Shown here piece after piece: positions 38,394 to 51,370 of a stretch of DNA of 64,000 nucleotides. The position numbers and the translations under genes are program-made. The stretch lies in the NCBI RefSeq assembly GCF_043290135.1, contig NW_027464602.1, forward strand, positions 2,666,001 to 2,730,000. The letters run 5' to 3'. Within the stretch, counting starts at the first letter, position 1, and each line of letters starts with the position of its first letter. This stretch comes from Rhipicephalus microplus (lineage: Eukaryota; Arthropoda; Arachnida; Ixodida; Ixodidae). Below the pieces are notes generated by a model. It did no database searches, was not told the origin of the DNA, and saw nothing but the letters and a program-made list of their open reading frames with translations.

Positions 38394-39203
38394 TGTCCTG
38401 CTACACTCTCACCACCATCAGAACATATCTTCAAAGATATTACCGCAAAGAAAAATCAACACACCACTCCTGGGAGGGCTCGAGACTCCAACCTTTCGGT
38501 TAACAGCCGATCGCGCTAGCCTATTGCGCCACGGAGGCAGTCTTGCTCCACTCTCACAATCATCAAAACATATCTTCAAAGCTATGAGCGCAAAGAAAAA
38601 AAGCGCTGCACCACCACCGGGTGGGCTCGAACCTCCAAGCTTTCGGTTAACAGCCGATCGCGCTAGCCAATTGCGCCACGGAGACAGTCGTGCTCCACTC
38701 TCACCACCATCAGAACATATCTTCAAAGCTATCAGCGCAAAGAAAAAAGCAAAATACCACTCCCGGGAGGGCTCGAACCTCCAACTTTTCGGTTAACAGC
38801 CGATCGCGCTGGCCAATTGCGCCACGGAGAAAGTCCCGCTCAACTCTCACCACAATTAGAACATATCTTCAAAGCTATCAGCCCAAAGAAAAAAAAAGGT
38901 GCCGCACCACCACCGGGTGGGCTCGAACCTCCAACTTTTCGGTTAACAGCCGATCGCGCTAGCCAATTGCGCCACGGGGACCGTCCTGCTCCACTCTTAC
39001 CACCGTCAGATCATTTCTTCAGAGCTATCACCCCAAAGAAAAAAAAGCGCCGCACCACCACCGGGTGGGCTCGAACCTCCAACTTTTCGGTTAACAGCCG
39101 ATCGCGCTGGCCAATTGCGCCACGGACAAAGTCCTGCTCCACTCTAACCACCGTCAGACCATTTATTCAGAGCTATCACCCCAAAGGAAAAAAAGCGCCG
39201 CAC

Positions 39204-39277
39204 CACCACCGGTTGGGCTAGAACCTCCAACCTTTCGGTTAATAGCCGATCGCGCTAGCCAATTGCGCCACGAAGAC
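39204..39277 (-). pseudogene. tRNA-like unit with ATT anticodon
   Basis: Plus ggttaatagccg gives loop CTATTAA. Its partner 2,947 bp upstream keeps GTT, so the change postdates that duplication. The B box is damaged (plus ggctagaacc). Confidence 0.6.
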
Positions 39278-42200
39278 AGTCCTGCTCCACTCTCACCACC
39301 ATCAGAACATATCTTCAAAGCTATTACCGCAAAGAAATAAGCAACACACCACTCCCGGGAGGGCTCAAAACTCCAACCTTTCGGTTAACAGCAAATCGAG
39401 CTAGCCCAATGCGCCACGGAGACAGTCTTGCTCCACTCTCACCCCCATCAGAACATATCTTTAAAGCTATCATCGCAAAGAAAAAAGCAACACAGAACTC
39501 CCGGGAGGGCTCGAAACTCCAATCTTTCGGTCAACAGCCGATCGCGCTAGCCCATTGCGCCACGGAGACAGTCTTGTTCATCTCTCACCACCATCAGAAC
39601 ATATCATCAAAGCTATCAGCTCAAAGAAAAAAAAGCACCGCACCACCAACGAGTGGGCTCGAACCTCCAACTTTTCGGTTAACAGCCGATCGCGCTGGCC
39701 AATTGCGCCACGGAGACAGTCCTGCTCCACTCTCACCACAATTAGAACATATCTTCAAAGCTATCAGCCCAAAGAAAAAAAAGCGCCGCACCACCACTTG
39801 TGGGCTCGAACCTCCAACCTTTCGGTTAACAGCAGATCACGCTAGCCAATTGCGCCACGGAGACAATCGTGCTCCACTCTCACCACCATCAGAACATATC
39901 TTCAAAGCTATCAGCGCAAAGAAAAAAAGCGCCGCACCACCAACGGGTGGGCTCGAACCTCCAACTTTTCGGTTAACAGCCGATCGCGCTGGCCAATTGC
40001 GCCATGGAGACAGTCCTGCTCCACTCTCACCACAATTAGAACATATCTTCAAAGCTATCAGCCCAAAGAAAAAAAAGCGCCGTACCACCACTTGTGGGCT
40101 CGAACCTCCAACCTTTCGGTTAACAGCAGATCGCGCTAGCCAATTGCGCCACGGAGAAAATCGTGCTCCACTCTCACCCCCATCAGAACATAACTTCAAA
40201 GCTATCAGCGCAAAGAAAAAAAAGCGCCGCACCACCACCGGGTGGGCTCGAACCTCCAACCTTTCGGTTAACAGCCGATCGCGCAAGCCAATTTCGCCAC
40301 GGAGACAGTCCTGCTCCACTCTCACCACCATCAGAACATATCTTCAAAGGTATCAGCCCAAAGAAAAAAAAGTGCCGCACCACCACTTGGTGGGCTCGAA
40401 CCTCCGACTTTTAGGTTAACAGCCGATCGCGCTAGCCAATTGCGCCACGGAGACAGTCCTGCTCCACTTTCACCACCGTCAGAACATTTCTTCAGAGCTA
40501 GCAGCCCAAAGAAAAAAAAGCGCTGCACCACCACCGGGTGGGCTCGAACCTCCAACATTACGGTTAACAGCCGATCGCGCTAGCCAATTGCCCCACGGAG
40601 ACAGTCGTGCTCCACTCTCACCATCGTCAGAACATTTATTCAGAGCTATCACCCCAAAGAAAAAAAAGCGCCGCACAACCACCGATTGGGCTCGAACCTC
40701 CAACTTTTCGGTTAACAGCCGATCGCGCTAGCCAATTGTACCACGAAGACTGTCCTGCTCCACTCTCACCACCATCAGAACAAATCTTCAAAGCTATCAG
40801 CGCAAAGAAAAAAGCAACACACCACTCCCGGGAGGGCTCGAAACTCCAACCTTTCGGTCAACAGCCGATCGTGCTAGCCCATTGCGCCACGGAGACAGTC
40901 TTGCTCCCTTCTCACCACCATCAGAACATAACTTCAAAGCTATCAGCCCAAAGAAAAAAAAGCACCGCACCACCACCGGGTGGGCTCGAACCTCCAACCT
41001 TTCGGTTAACAGCCGATCACGCTAGCCAATTGCGCCACGGAGACAGTCGTGCTCCACTCTCACCACCATCAGAACATATCTTCAAAGCTATCAGCGCAAA
41101 GAAAAAAGGAAAACACCACTCCCGGAAGGGCTCGAACCTCCAACTTTTCGGTTAACAGCCGATCGCGCTGGCCAATTGCGCCACGGACAAAGTCCTGCTC
41201 CACTCTAACCACCGTCAGACCATTTCTTCAGAGCTATCACCCCAAAGAAAAAAAAAGCGCCGCACCACCACCGGGTGGGCTCGAACCTCCAACCTTTCGG
41301 TTAACAGCCGATCGCGCTAGCCAATTGCGCCACGAAGACTGTCCTGCTACACACTCACCACCATCTTGAACATTACTTCAAAGCTATTACCGCAAAGAAA
41401 AAAGCAACACACCACTCCCGGGAGGGCTCAAAACTCTAACCTTTCGGTTAACAGCCGATCGCGCTAGCCCATTGCGCCACGGAGACAGTCTTGCTCCACT
41501 CTCACCACCATCAGAACATATCTTCAAAGCTATCATCGCAAAGAAAAAAGCAACACACCACTCCCGGGAGGGCTCGAAACTCCAACCTTTCGGTCAACAG
41601 CCGATCGCGCAGGCCCATTGCGCCACGGAGACAGTCTTGCTCATCTCTCACCACCATCAGATCATATCATCAAAGCTATCAGCCCACAGAAAAAAAAGCG
41701 CCGCACCACCACCAGGAGAGCTCAAACCTCCAACTTTTCAGTTAACAGCCGATCGCGCTAGCAAATTGCGCCATGGAGACAGTCCTGCTCCACTCTCACC
41801 ACCGTCAGAACATTTCTTCAGAGCTATCAGCCCAAAGAAAAAACAAGCGCTGCACCACCACCGGGTGGGCTCGAACCTCCAACCTTACGGTTAACAGCCG
41901 ATCGCGCTAGCCAATTGCCCCACGGAGACAGTCGTGCTTCACTCTCACCATCGTCAGAACATTTCTTCAGAGCTATCACCCCAAAGAAAAAAAGCGCCAC
42001 ACCACCACCGGTTGGGCTCGAACCTCCATCCTTTCGGTTAACAGCCGATCGCGCTAGCCAATTGCGCCACGAAGACTGTCCTGCTACACTCTCACCACCA
42101 TCAGAACATATCTTCAAAGATATTACCGCAAAGAAAAAAGCAACACACCACTCCTGGGAGGGCTCGAGACTCCAACCTTTCGGTTAACAGCCGATCGCGC

Positions 42201-42441
42201 TAGCCTATTGCGCCACGGAGGCAGTCTTGCTCCACTCTCACAATCATCAAAACATATCTTCAAAGCTATGAGCGCAAAGAAAAAAAGCGCTGCACCACCA
42301 CCGGGTGGGCTCGAACCTCCAAGCTTTCGGTTAACAGCCGATCGCGCTAGCCAATTGCGCCACGGAGACAGACGTGCTCCACTCTCACCACCATCAGAAC
42401 ATATCTTCAAAGCTATCAGCGCAAAGAAAAAAGCAAAATAC

Positions 42442-42515
42442 CACTCCCGGGAGGGCTCGAACCTCCAACTTTTCGGTTAACAGCCGATCGCGCTGGCCAA
42501 TTGCGCCACGGAGAC
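42442..42515 (-). tRNA. tRNA-Asn(GTT)-like unit, well-folded type 2 copy
   Basis: Acceptor GTCTCCG/CGGGAGT has one clear mismatch (C3-A70). The D-stem GCGC/GCGC and T-stem GGAGG/CCTCC are fully paired, and the anticodon stem is 4 of 5. Anticodon GTT, discriminator G, intact A and B boxes. The plus flank is gcaaaataccactcc, so TTTTGC plus a TTTTTT run lie 3' of it. Its relatives at about 35.8, 38.8, 49.4, 54.7 and 60.3 kb have gagaaag in place of gagacag, which replaces G1 by T. Confidence 0.75.
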
Positions 42516-45500
42516 AGTCCTGCTCCACTCTCACCACAATTAGAACATATCTTCAAAGCTATCAGCCCAAAGAAAAAAAAGCGCCGCACCGCCACTTTCG
42601 GGCTCGAACCTCCAACCTTTCGGTTAACAGCAGATCACGCTAGCCAATTGCGCCACGGAGACAATCGTGCTCCACTCTCACCACCATCAGAACATATCTT
42701 CAAAGCTATCAGCGCAAAGAAAAAAAGCGCCGCACCACCAACGGGTGGGCTCGAACCTCCAACTTTTCGGTTAACAGCCGATCGCGCTGGCCAATTGCGC
42801 CACGGAGACAGTCCTGCTCCACTCTCACCACAATTAGAACATATCTTCAAAGCTATCAGCCCAAAGAAAAAAAAGCGCCGTACCACCACTTGTGGGCTCG
42901 AACCTCCAACCTTTCGGTTAACAGCAGATCGCGCTAGCCAATTGCGCCACGGAGAAAATCGTGCTCCACTCTCACCCCCATCAGAACATAACTTCAAAGC
43001 TATCAGCGCAAAGAAAAAAAAGCGCCGCACCACCACCGGGTGGGCTCGAACCTCCAACCTTTCGGTTAACAGCCGATCGCGCAAGCCAATTTCGCCACGG
43101 AGACAGTCCTGCTCCACTCTCACCACCATCAGAACATATCTTCAAAGGTATCAGCCCAAAGAAAAAAAAGTGCCGCACCACCACTTGGTGGGCTCGAACC
43201 TCCGACTTTTAGGTTAACAGCCGATCGCGCTAGCCAATTGCGCCACGGAGACAGTCCTGATCCACTCTCACCACCGTCAGAACATTTCTTCAGAGCTAGC
43301 AGCCCAAAGAAAAAAAAGCGCTGCACCACCACCGGGTGGGCTCGAACCTCCAACATTACGGTTAACAGCCGATCGCGCTAGCCAATTGCCCCACGGAGAC
43401 AGTCGTGCTCCACTCTCACCATCGTCAGAACATTTATTCAGAGCTATCACCCCAAAGAAAAAAAAGCGCCGCACAACCACCGATTTGGCTCGAACCTCCA
43501 ACCTTTCGGTTAACAGCCGATCGCGCTAGCCAATTGTACCACGAAGACTGTCCTGCTCCACTCTCACCACCATCAGAACAAATCTTCAAAGCTATCAGCG
43601 CAAAGAAAAAAGCAACACACCACTCCCGGGAGGGCTCGAAACTCCAACCTTTCGGTCAACAGCCGATCGTGCTAGCCCATTGCGCCACGGAGACAGTCTT
43701 GCTCCCTTCTCACCACCATCAGAACATAACTTCAAAGCTATCAGCCCAAAGAAAAAAAAGCACCGCACCACCACCGGGTGGGCTCGAACCTCCAACCTTT
43801 CGGTTAACAGCCGATCACGCTAGCCAATTGCGCCACGGAGACAGTCGTGCTCCACTCTCACCACCATCAGAACATATCTTCAAAGCTATCAGCGCAAAGA
43901 AAAAAGGAAAACACCACTCCCGGAAGGGCTCGAACCTCCAACTTTTCGGTTAACAGCCGATCGCGCTGGCCAATTGCGCCACGGACAAAGTCCTGCTCCA
44001 CTCTAACCACCGTCAGACCATTTCTTCAGAGCTATCACCCCAAAGAAAAAAAAAGCGCCGCACCACCACCGGGTGGGCTCGAACCTCCAACCTTTCGGTT
44101 AACAGCCGATCGCGCTAGCCAATTGCCCCACGGAGACAGTCGTGCTCCACTCTCACCACCGTCAGAACATTTCTTCAGAGCTATCACCCCAAAGAAAAAA
44201 AAGCGCCGCACCACCACCGGCTGGGCTAGAACCTCCAACCTTTCGGTTAACAGCCGATCACGCTAGCCAATTGCGCCACGAAGACAGTCCTGCTCCACAC
44301 TCACCACCATCTTGAACATTACTTCAAAGCTATTACCACAAAGAAAAAAGCAACACACCACTCCCGGGAGGGCTCAAAACTCTAACCTTTCGGTTAACAT
44401 CCGATCGCGCTAGCCCATTGCGCCACGGATACAGTCTTGCTCCACTCTCACCACCATCAGAACATATCTTCAAAGCTATCATCGCAAAGAAAAAAGCAAC
44501 ACACCACTCCCGGGAGGGCTCGAAACTCCAACCTTTCGGTCAACAGCCGATCGCGCAGGCCCATTGCGCCACGGAGACAGTCTTGCTCATCTCTCACCAC
44601 CATCAGATCATATCATCAAAGCTATTAGCCCACAGAAAAAAAAGCGCCGCACCACCACCAGGAGAGCTCAAACCTCCAACTTTTCAGTTAACAGCCGATC
44701 GCGCTAGCAAATTGCGCCATGGAGACAGTCCTGCTCCACTCTCACCACCGTCAGAACATTTCTTCAGAGCTATCAGCCCAAAGAAAAAACAAGCGCTGCA
44801 CCACCACCGGGTGGGCTCGAACCTCCAACCTTACGGTTAACAGCCGATCGCGCTAGCCAATTGCCCCACGGAGACAGTCGTGCTTCACTCTCACCATCGT
44901 CAGAACATTTCTTCAGAGCTATCACCCCAAAGAAAAAAAGCGCCACACCACCACCGGTTGGGCTCGAACCTCCATCCTTTCGGTTAACAGCCGATCGCGC
45001 TAGCCAATTGCGCCACGAAGACTGTCCTGCTACACTCTCACCACCATCAGAACATATCTTCAAAGATATTACCGCAAAGAAAAAAGCAACACACCACTCC
45101 TGGGAGGGCTCGAGACTCCAACCTTTCGGTTAACAGCCGATCGCGCTAGCCTATTGCGCCACGGAGGCAGTCTTGCTCCACTCTCACAATCATCAAAACA
45201 TATCTTCAAAGCTATGAGCGCAAAGAAAAAAAGCGCTGCACCACCACCGGGTGGGCTCGAACCTCCAAGCTTTCGGTTAACAGCCGATCGCGCTAGCCAA
45301 TTGCGCCACGGAGACAGACGTGCTCCACTCTCACCACCATCAGAACATATCTTCAAAGCTATCAGCGCAAAGAAAAAAGCAAAATACCACTCCCGGGAGG
45401 GCTCGAACCTCCAACCTTACGGTTAACAGCCGATCGCGCTAGCCAATTGCCCCACGGAGACAGTCGTGCTTCACTCTAACCACCGTCAGACCATTTATTC

Positions 45501-45829
45501 AGAGCTATCACCCCAAAGAAAAAAAAGCGCCGCACCACCACCGGTTGGGCTAGAACCTCCAACCTTTCGGTTAACAGCCGATCGCGCTAGCCAATTCCGC
45601 CACGAAGACAGTCCTGCTCCACTCTCACCACCATCAGAACATATCTTCAAAGCTATTACCGCAAAGAAATAAGCAACACAGCACTCCCGGGAGGGCTCGA
45701 AACTCCAATCTTTCGGTCAACAGCCGATCGCGCTAGCCCATTGCGCCACGGAGACAGTCTTGTTCATCTCTCACCACCATCAGAACATATCATCAAAGCT
45801 ATCAGCTCAAAGAAAAAAAAGCACCGCAC

Positions 45830-45903
45830 CACCAACGAGTGGGCTCGAACCTCCAACTTTTCGGTTAGCAGCCGATCGCGCTGGCCAATTGCGCCACGGA
45901 GAC
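45830..45903 (-). pseudogene. tRNA-like unit with GCT anticodon, separate background
   Basis: Loop CTGCTAA in a copy with plus caacgagtgggctcg. Close relatives at about 36.7, 39.7 and 57.0 kb keep GTT, so this is a private point change. Confidence 0.65.
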
Positions 45904-48189
45904 AGTCCTGCTCCACTCTCACCACAATTAGAACATATCTTCAAAGCTATCAGCCCAAAGAAAAAAAAGCGCCGCACCACCACTTGTGGGCTCGAACCTC
46001 CAACCTTTCGGTTAACAGCAGATCACGCTAGCCAATTGCGCCACGGAGACAATCGTGCTCCACTCTCACCACCATCAGAACATATCTTCAAGGCTATCAG
46101 CGCAAAGAAAAAAAGCGCCGCACCACCAACGGGTGGGCTCGAACCTCCAACTTTTCGGTTAACAGCCGATCGCGCTGGCCAATTGCGCCACGGAGACAGT
46201 CCTGCTCCACTCTCACCACAATTAGAACATATCTTCAAAGCTATCAGCCCAAAGAAAAAAAAGCGCCGTACCACCACTTGTGGGCTCGAACCTCCAACCT
46301 TTCGGTTAACAGCAGATCGCGCTAGCCAATTGCGCCACGGAGAAAATCGTGCTCCACTCTCACCACCATCAGAACATAACTTCAAAGCTATCAGCGCAAA
46401 GAAAAAAAAGCGCCGCACCACCACCGGGTGGGCTCGAACCTCCAACCTTTCGGTTAACAGCCGATCGCGCAAGCCAATTTCGCCACGGAGACAGTCCTGC
46501 TCCACTCTCACCACCATCAGAACATATCTTCAAAGGTATCAGCCCAAAGAAAAAAAAGTGCCGTACCACCACTTGGTGGGCTCGAACCTCCGACTTTTAG
46601 GTTAACAGCCAATCGCGCTAGCCAATTGCGCCACGGAGACAGTCCTGCTCCACTCTCACCACCGTCAGAACATTTCTTCAGAGCTAGCAGCCCAAAGAAA
46701 AAAAAGCGCTGCACCACCACCGGGTGGGCTCGAACCTCCAACATTACGGTTAACAGCCGATCGCGCTAGCCAATTGCCCCACGGAGACAGTCGTGCTCCA
46801 CTCTCACCATCGTCAGAACATTTATTCAGAGCTATCACCCCAAAGAAAAAAAAGCGCCGCACAACCACCGATTGGGCTCGAACCTCCAACCTTTCGGTTA
46901 ACAGCCGATCGCGCTAGCCAATTGTACCACGAAGACTGTCCTGCTCCACTCTCACCACCATCAGAACATATCTTCAAAGCTATCAGCGCAAAGAAAAAAG
47001 GAAAACACCACTCCCGGAAGGGCTCGAACCTCCAACTTTTCGGTTAACAGCCGATCGCGCTGGCCAATTGCGCCACGGACAAAGTCCTGCTCCACTCTAA
47101 CCACCGTCAGACCATTTCTTCAGAGCTATCACCCCAAAGAAAAAAAAAGCGCCGCACCACCACCGGGTGGGCTCGAACCTCCAACCTTTCGGTTAACAGC
47201 CGATCGCGCTAGCCAATTGCCCCACGGAGACAGTCGTGCTCCACTCTCACCACCGTCAGAACATTTCTTCAGAGCTATCACCCCAAAGAAAAAAAAAGCG
47301 CCGCACCACCACCGGCTGGGCTAGAACCTCCAACCTTTCGGTTAACAGCCGATCACGCTAGCCAATTGCGCCACGAAGACAGTCCTGCTCCACACTCACC
47401 ACCATCTTGAACATTACTTCAAAGCTATTACCGCAAAGAAAAAAGCAACACACCACCCCCGGGAGGGCTCAAAACTCTAACCTTTCGGTTAACAGCCGAT
47501 CGCGCTAGCCCATTGCGCCACGGAGACAGTCTTGCTCCACTCTAACCACCATCAGAACATATCTTCAAAGCTATCATCGCAAAGAAAAAAGCAACACACC
47601 ACTCCCGGGAGGGCTCGAAACTCCAACCTTTCGGTCAACAGCCGATCGCGCAGGCCCATTGCGCCAAGGAGACAGTCTTGCTCATCTCTCACCACCATCA
47701 GATCATATCATCAAAGCTATCAGCCCACAGAAAAAAAAGCGCCGCACCACCACCAGGAGAGCTCGAACCTCCAACTTTTCAGTTAACAGCCGATCGCGCT
47801 AGCAAATTGCGCCATGGAGACAGTCCTGCTCCACTCTCACCACCGTCAGAACATTTCTTCAGAGCTATCACCCCAAAGAAAAAAAAGCGCCACACCACCA
47901 CCGGTTGGGCTCGAACCTCCAACCTTTCGGTTAACAGCCGATCGCGCTAGCCAACTGCGCCACGGAGACAGCCGTGCTCCACTCTCACCATCATCAGAAC
48001 ATATCTTCAAAGCTATCAGCGCAAAGAAAAAAGCAACACACCACTCCCGGGAGGGATCGAAACTCCAAACTTTCGGTTAACAGCCGATCGCGCTAGCCAA
48101 TTGCGCCACGGAGACAGTCCTGCTCTACTCTCACCACCATCAGAACATTTCTTCAGAGCTATCACCCCAAAGAATAAAAAGCGCCGCAC

Positions 48190-51100
48190 CACCACCGGTT
48201 GGGCTCGAACCTCCAACCTTTCGGTTAACAGCCGATCGCGCAAGCCAATTGCCCCACGGAGACAGTCGTGCTCCACTCTCACCATCGTCAGAACATTTCT
48301 TCAGAGCTATCACCCCAAAGAAAAAAAAGCGCCACACCACCACCGGTTGGGCTCGAACCTCCAACCTTTCGGTTAACAGCCGATCGCGCTAGCCAATTGC
48401 GCCACGAAGACAATCCTGCTCCACTCTCACCACCATCAGAACATATCTTCAAAGCTATTACCGCAAAGAAAAAAGCAAAACACCACTCCCGGGAGGGCTC
48501 GAACCTCCAACCTTCCGGTTAACAGCCGATCACGCTAGCCAATTGCGCCACGGAGACAGTCCTGCTCCACTCTCACCACCATCAGAACATAACTTCAAAG
48601 CTATCAGCCCACAGAAAAAAAAGCGCCGCACCACCACCAGGAGAGCTCGAACCTCCAACTTTTCGGTTAACAGCCGATCGCGCTAGCCACTTGCGCCATG
48701 GAGACAGTCCTGCTCCACTCTCACCACCGTCAGAACATTTCTTCAGAGCTATCAGCCCAAAGAAAAAACAAGCGCTGCACCACCACCGGGTGGGCTCGAA
48801 CCTACAACCTTACGGTTAACAGCCGATCGCGCTAGCCAATTGCCCCACGGAGACAGTCGTGCTTCACTCTCACCATCGTCAGAACATTTCTTCAGAGCTA
48901 TCACCCCAAAGAAAAAAAGCGCCACACCACCACCGGTTGGGCTCGAACCTCCATCCTTTCGGTTAACAGCCGATCGCGCTAGCCAATTGCGCCACGAAGA
49001 CTGTCCTGCTACACTCTCACCACCATCAGAACATATCTTCAAAGATATTACCGCAAAGAAAAAAGCAACACACCACTCCTGGGAGGGCTCGAGACTCCAA
49101 CCTTTCGGTTAACAGCCGATCGCGCTAGCCTATTGCGCCAAGGAGGCAGTCTTGCTCCACTCTCACAATCATCAAAACATATCTTCAAAGCTATGAGCGC
49201 AAAGAAAAAAAGCGCTGCACCACCACCGGGTGGGCTCGAACCTCCAAGCTTTCGGTTAACAGCCGATCGCGCTAGCCAATTGCGCCACGGAGACAGTCGT
49301 GCTCCACTCTCACCACCATCAGAACATATCTTCAAAGCTATCAGCGCAAAGAAAAAAGCAAAATACCACTCCCGGGAGGGCTCGAACCTCCAACTTTTCG
49401 GTTAACAGCCGATCGCGCTGGCCAATTGCGCCACGGAGAAAGTCCCGCTCAACTCTCACCACAATTAGAACATATCTTGAAAGCTATCAGCCCAAAAAAA
49501 AAAGGTGCCGCACCACCACCGGGTGGGCTCGAACCTCCAACTTTTCGGTTAACAGCCGATCGCGCTAGCCAATTGCGCCACGGGGACCGTCCTGCTCCAC
49601 TCTTACCACCGTCAGATCATTTCTTCAGAGCTATCACCCCAAAGAAAAAAAAGCGCCGCACCACCACCGGGTGGGCTTGAACCTCCAACTTTTCGGTTAA
49701 CAGCCGATCGCGCTGGCCAATTGCGCCACGGACAAAGTCCTGCTCCACTCTAACCACCGTCAGACCATTTATTCAGAGCTATCACCCCGAAGAAAAAAAA
49801 GCGCCGCACCATCACCGGTTGGGCTAGAACCTCCAACCTTTCGGTTAACAGCCGATCGCGCTAGCCAATTGCGCCACGAAGACAGTCCTGCTCCACTCTC
49901 ACCACCATCAGAACATATCTTCAAAGCTATTACCGCAAAGAAATAAGCAACACACCACTCCCGGGAGGGCTCAAAACTCCAACCTTTCGGTTAACAGCAA
50001 ATCGAGCTAGCCCAATGCGCCACGGAGACAGTCTTGCTCCACTCTCACCCCCATCAGAACATATCTTTAAAGCTATCATCGCAAAGAAAAAAGCAACACA
50101 GCACTCCCGGGAGGGCTCGAAACTCCAATCTTTCGGTCAACAGCCGATCGCGCTAGCCCATTGCGCCACGGAGACAGTCTTGTTCATCTCTCACCACCAT
50201 CAGAACATATCATCAAAGCTATCAGCTCAAAGAAAAAAAAGCACCGCACCACCAACGAGTGGGCTCGAACCTCCAACTTTTCGGTTAACAGCCGATCGTG
50301 CTGGCCAATTACGCCACGGAGACAGTCCTGCTCCACTCTCACCCCAATTAGAACATATCTTCAAAGCTATCAGCCCAAAGAAAAAAAAGCGCCGCACCAC
50401 CACTTGTGGGCTCGAACCTCCAACCTTTCGGTTAACAGCAGATCACGCTAGCCAATTGCGCCACGGAGACAATCGTGCTCCACTCTCACCACCATCAGAA
50501 CATATCTTCAAAGCTATCAGCGCAAAGAAAAAAAGCGCCGCACCACCAACGGGTGGGCTCGAACCTCCAACTTTTCGGTTAACAGCCGATCGCGCTGGCC
50601 AATTGCGCCACGGAGACAGTCCTGCTCCACTCTCACAGCAATTAGAACATATCTTCAAAGCTATCAGCCCAAAGAAAAAAAAGCGCCGTACCACCACTTG
50701 TGGGCTCGAACCTCCAACCTTTCGGTTAACAGCAGATCGCGCTAGCCAATTGCGCCACGGAGAAAATCGTGCTCCACTCTCACCACCATCAGAACATAAC
50801 TTCAAAGCTATCAGCGCAAAGAAAAAAAAGCGCCGCACCACCACCGGGTGGGCTCGAACCTCCAACCTTTCGGTTAACAGCCGATCGCGCAAGCCAATTT
50901 CGCCACGGAGACAGTCCTGCTCCACTCTCACCACCATCAGAACATATCTTCAAAGGTATCAGCCCAAAGAAAAAAAAGTGCCGCACCACCACTTGGTGGG
51001 CTCGAACCTCCGACTTTTAGGTTAACAGCCGATCGCGCTAGCCAATTGCGCCACGGAGACAGTCCTGCTCCACTCTCACCACCGTCAGAACATTTCTTCA

Positions 51101-51370
51101 GAGCTAGCAGCCCAAAGAAAAAAAAAGCGCTGCACCACCACCGGGTGGGCTCGAACCTCCAACATTACGGTTAACAGCCGATCGCGCTAGCCAATTGCCC
51201 CACGGAGACAGTCGTGCTCCACTCTCACCATCGTCAGAACATTTATTCAGAGCTATCACCCCAAAGAAAAAAAAGCGCCGCACAACCACCGATTGGGCTC
51301 GAACCTCCAACCTTTCGGTTAACAGCCGATCGCGCTAGCCAATTGTACCACGAAGACTGTCTTGCTCCAC
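48190..51370 (-). repeat. copy of the 37.58-40.76 kb block
   Basis: Landmarks match at 10,606-10,609 bp (72 monomers). To the right of about 51.37 kb the offset becomes 10,753 bp because one more monomer is present there. Confidence 0.78.

Larger units (their letters stand above)
37583..40535 (-). repeat. domain 3 HOR, copy B (~2,950 bp, 20 monomers)
   Basis: Head-to-tail with copy A; differences are few (for example gaaaaatcaac near 38.45 kb for gaaaaaagcaac, and plus ttaatagcc at 39.24 kb). The match ends near 40.54 kb at ccgggtggg versus ccggttggg. Much of this block recurs at about 48.19-51.37 kb. Confidence 0.82.
40536..48189 (-). repeat. mosaic of shorter domain 3 duplications
   Basis: Overlapping matches at several offsets: 39.7-41.2 kb with 42.5-44.0 kb (2,798 bp, 19 monomers); 41.43-42.5 kb with 44.38-45.4 kb (2,946 bp, 20 monomers); 42.6-43.4 kb with 46.0-46.8 kb (3,388 bp, 23 monomers). 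All offsets are close to whole multiples of the monomer. The changing offsets show repeated overlapping exchanges. Confidence 0.75.

Noticed and set aside
39837..40331. Minus-strand open frame of 164 codons, same strand as the tRNA-like units
   Set aside because: It reads through T-runs, giving FFFF stretches, and through several tRNA-like parts. It recurs only where monomers happen to be in frame.
39409..40419. 336-codon plus-strand open frame, possible repeat protein
   Set aside because: It is antisense to tRNA-like units, its codons follow the monomer exactly, its twin at 50015-51025 is a HOR copy, and similar frames open and close across the window according to T-run length. There is no sign of a promoter, splice pattern or non-repeat domain.
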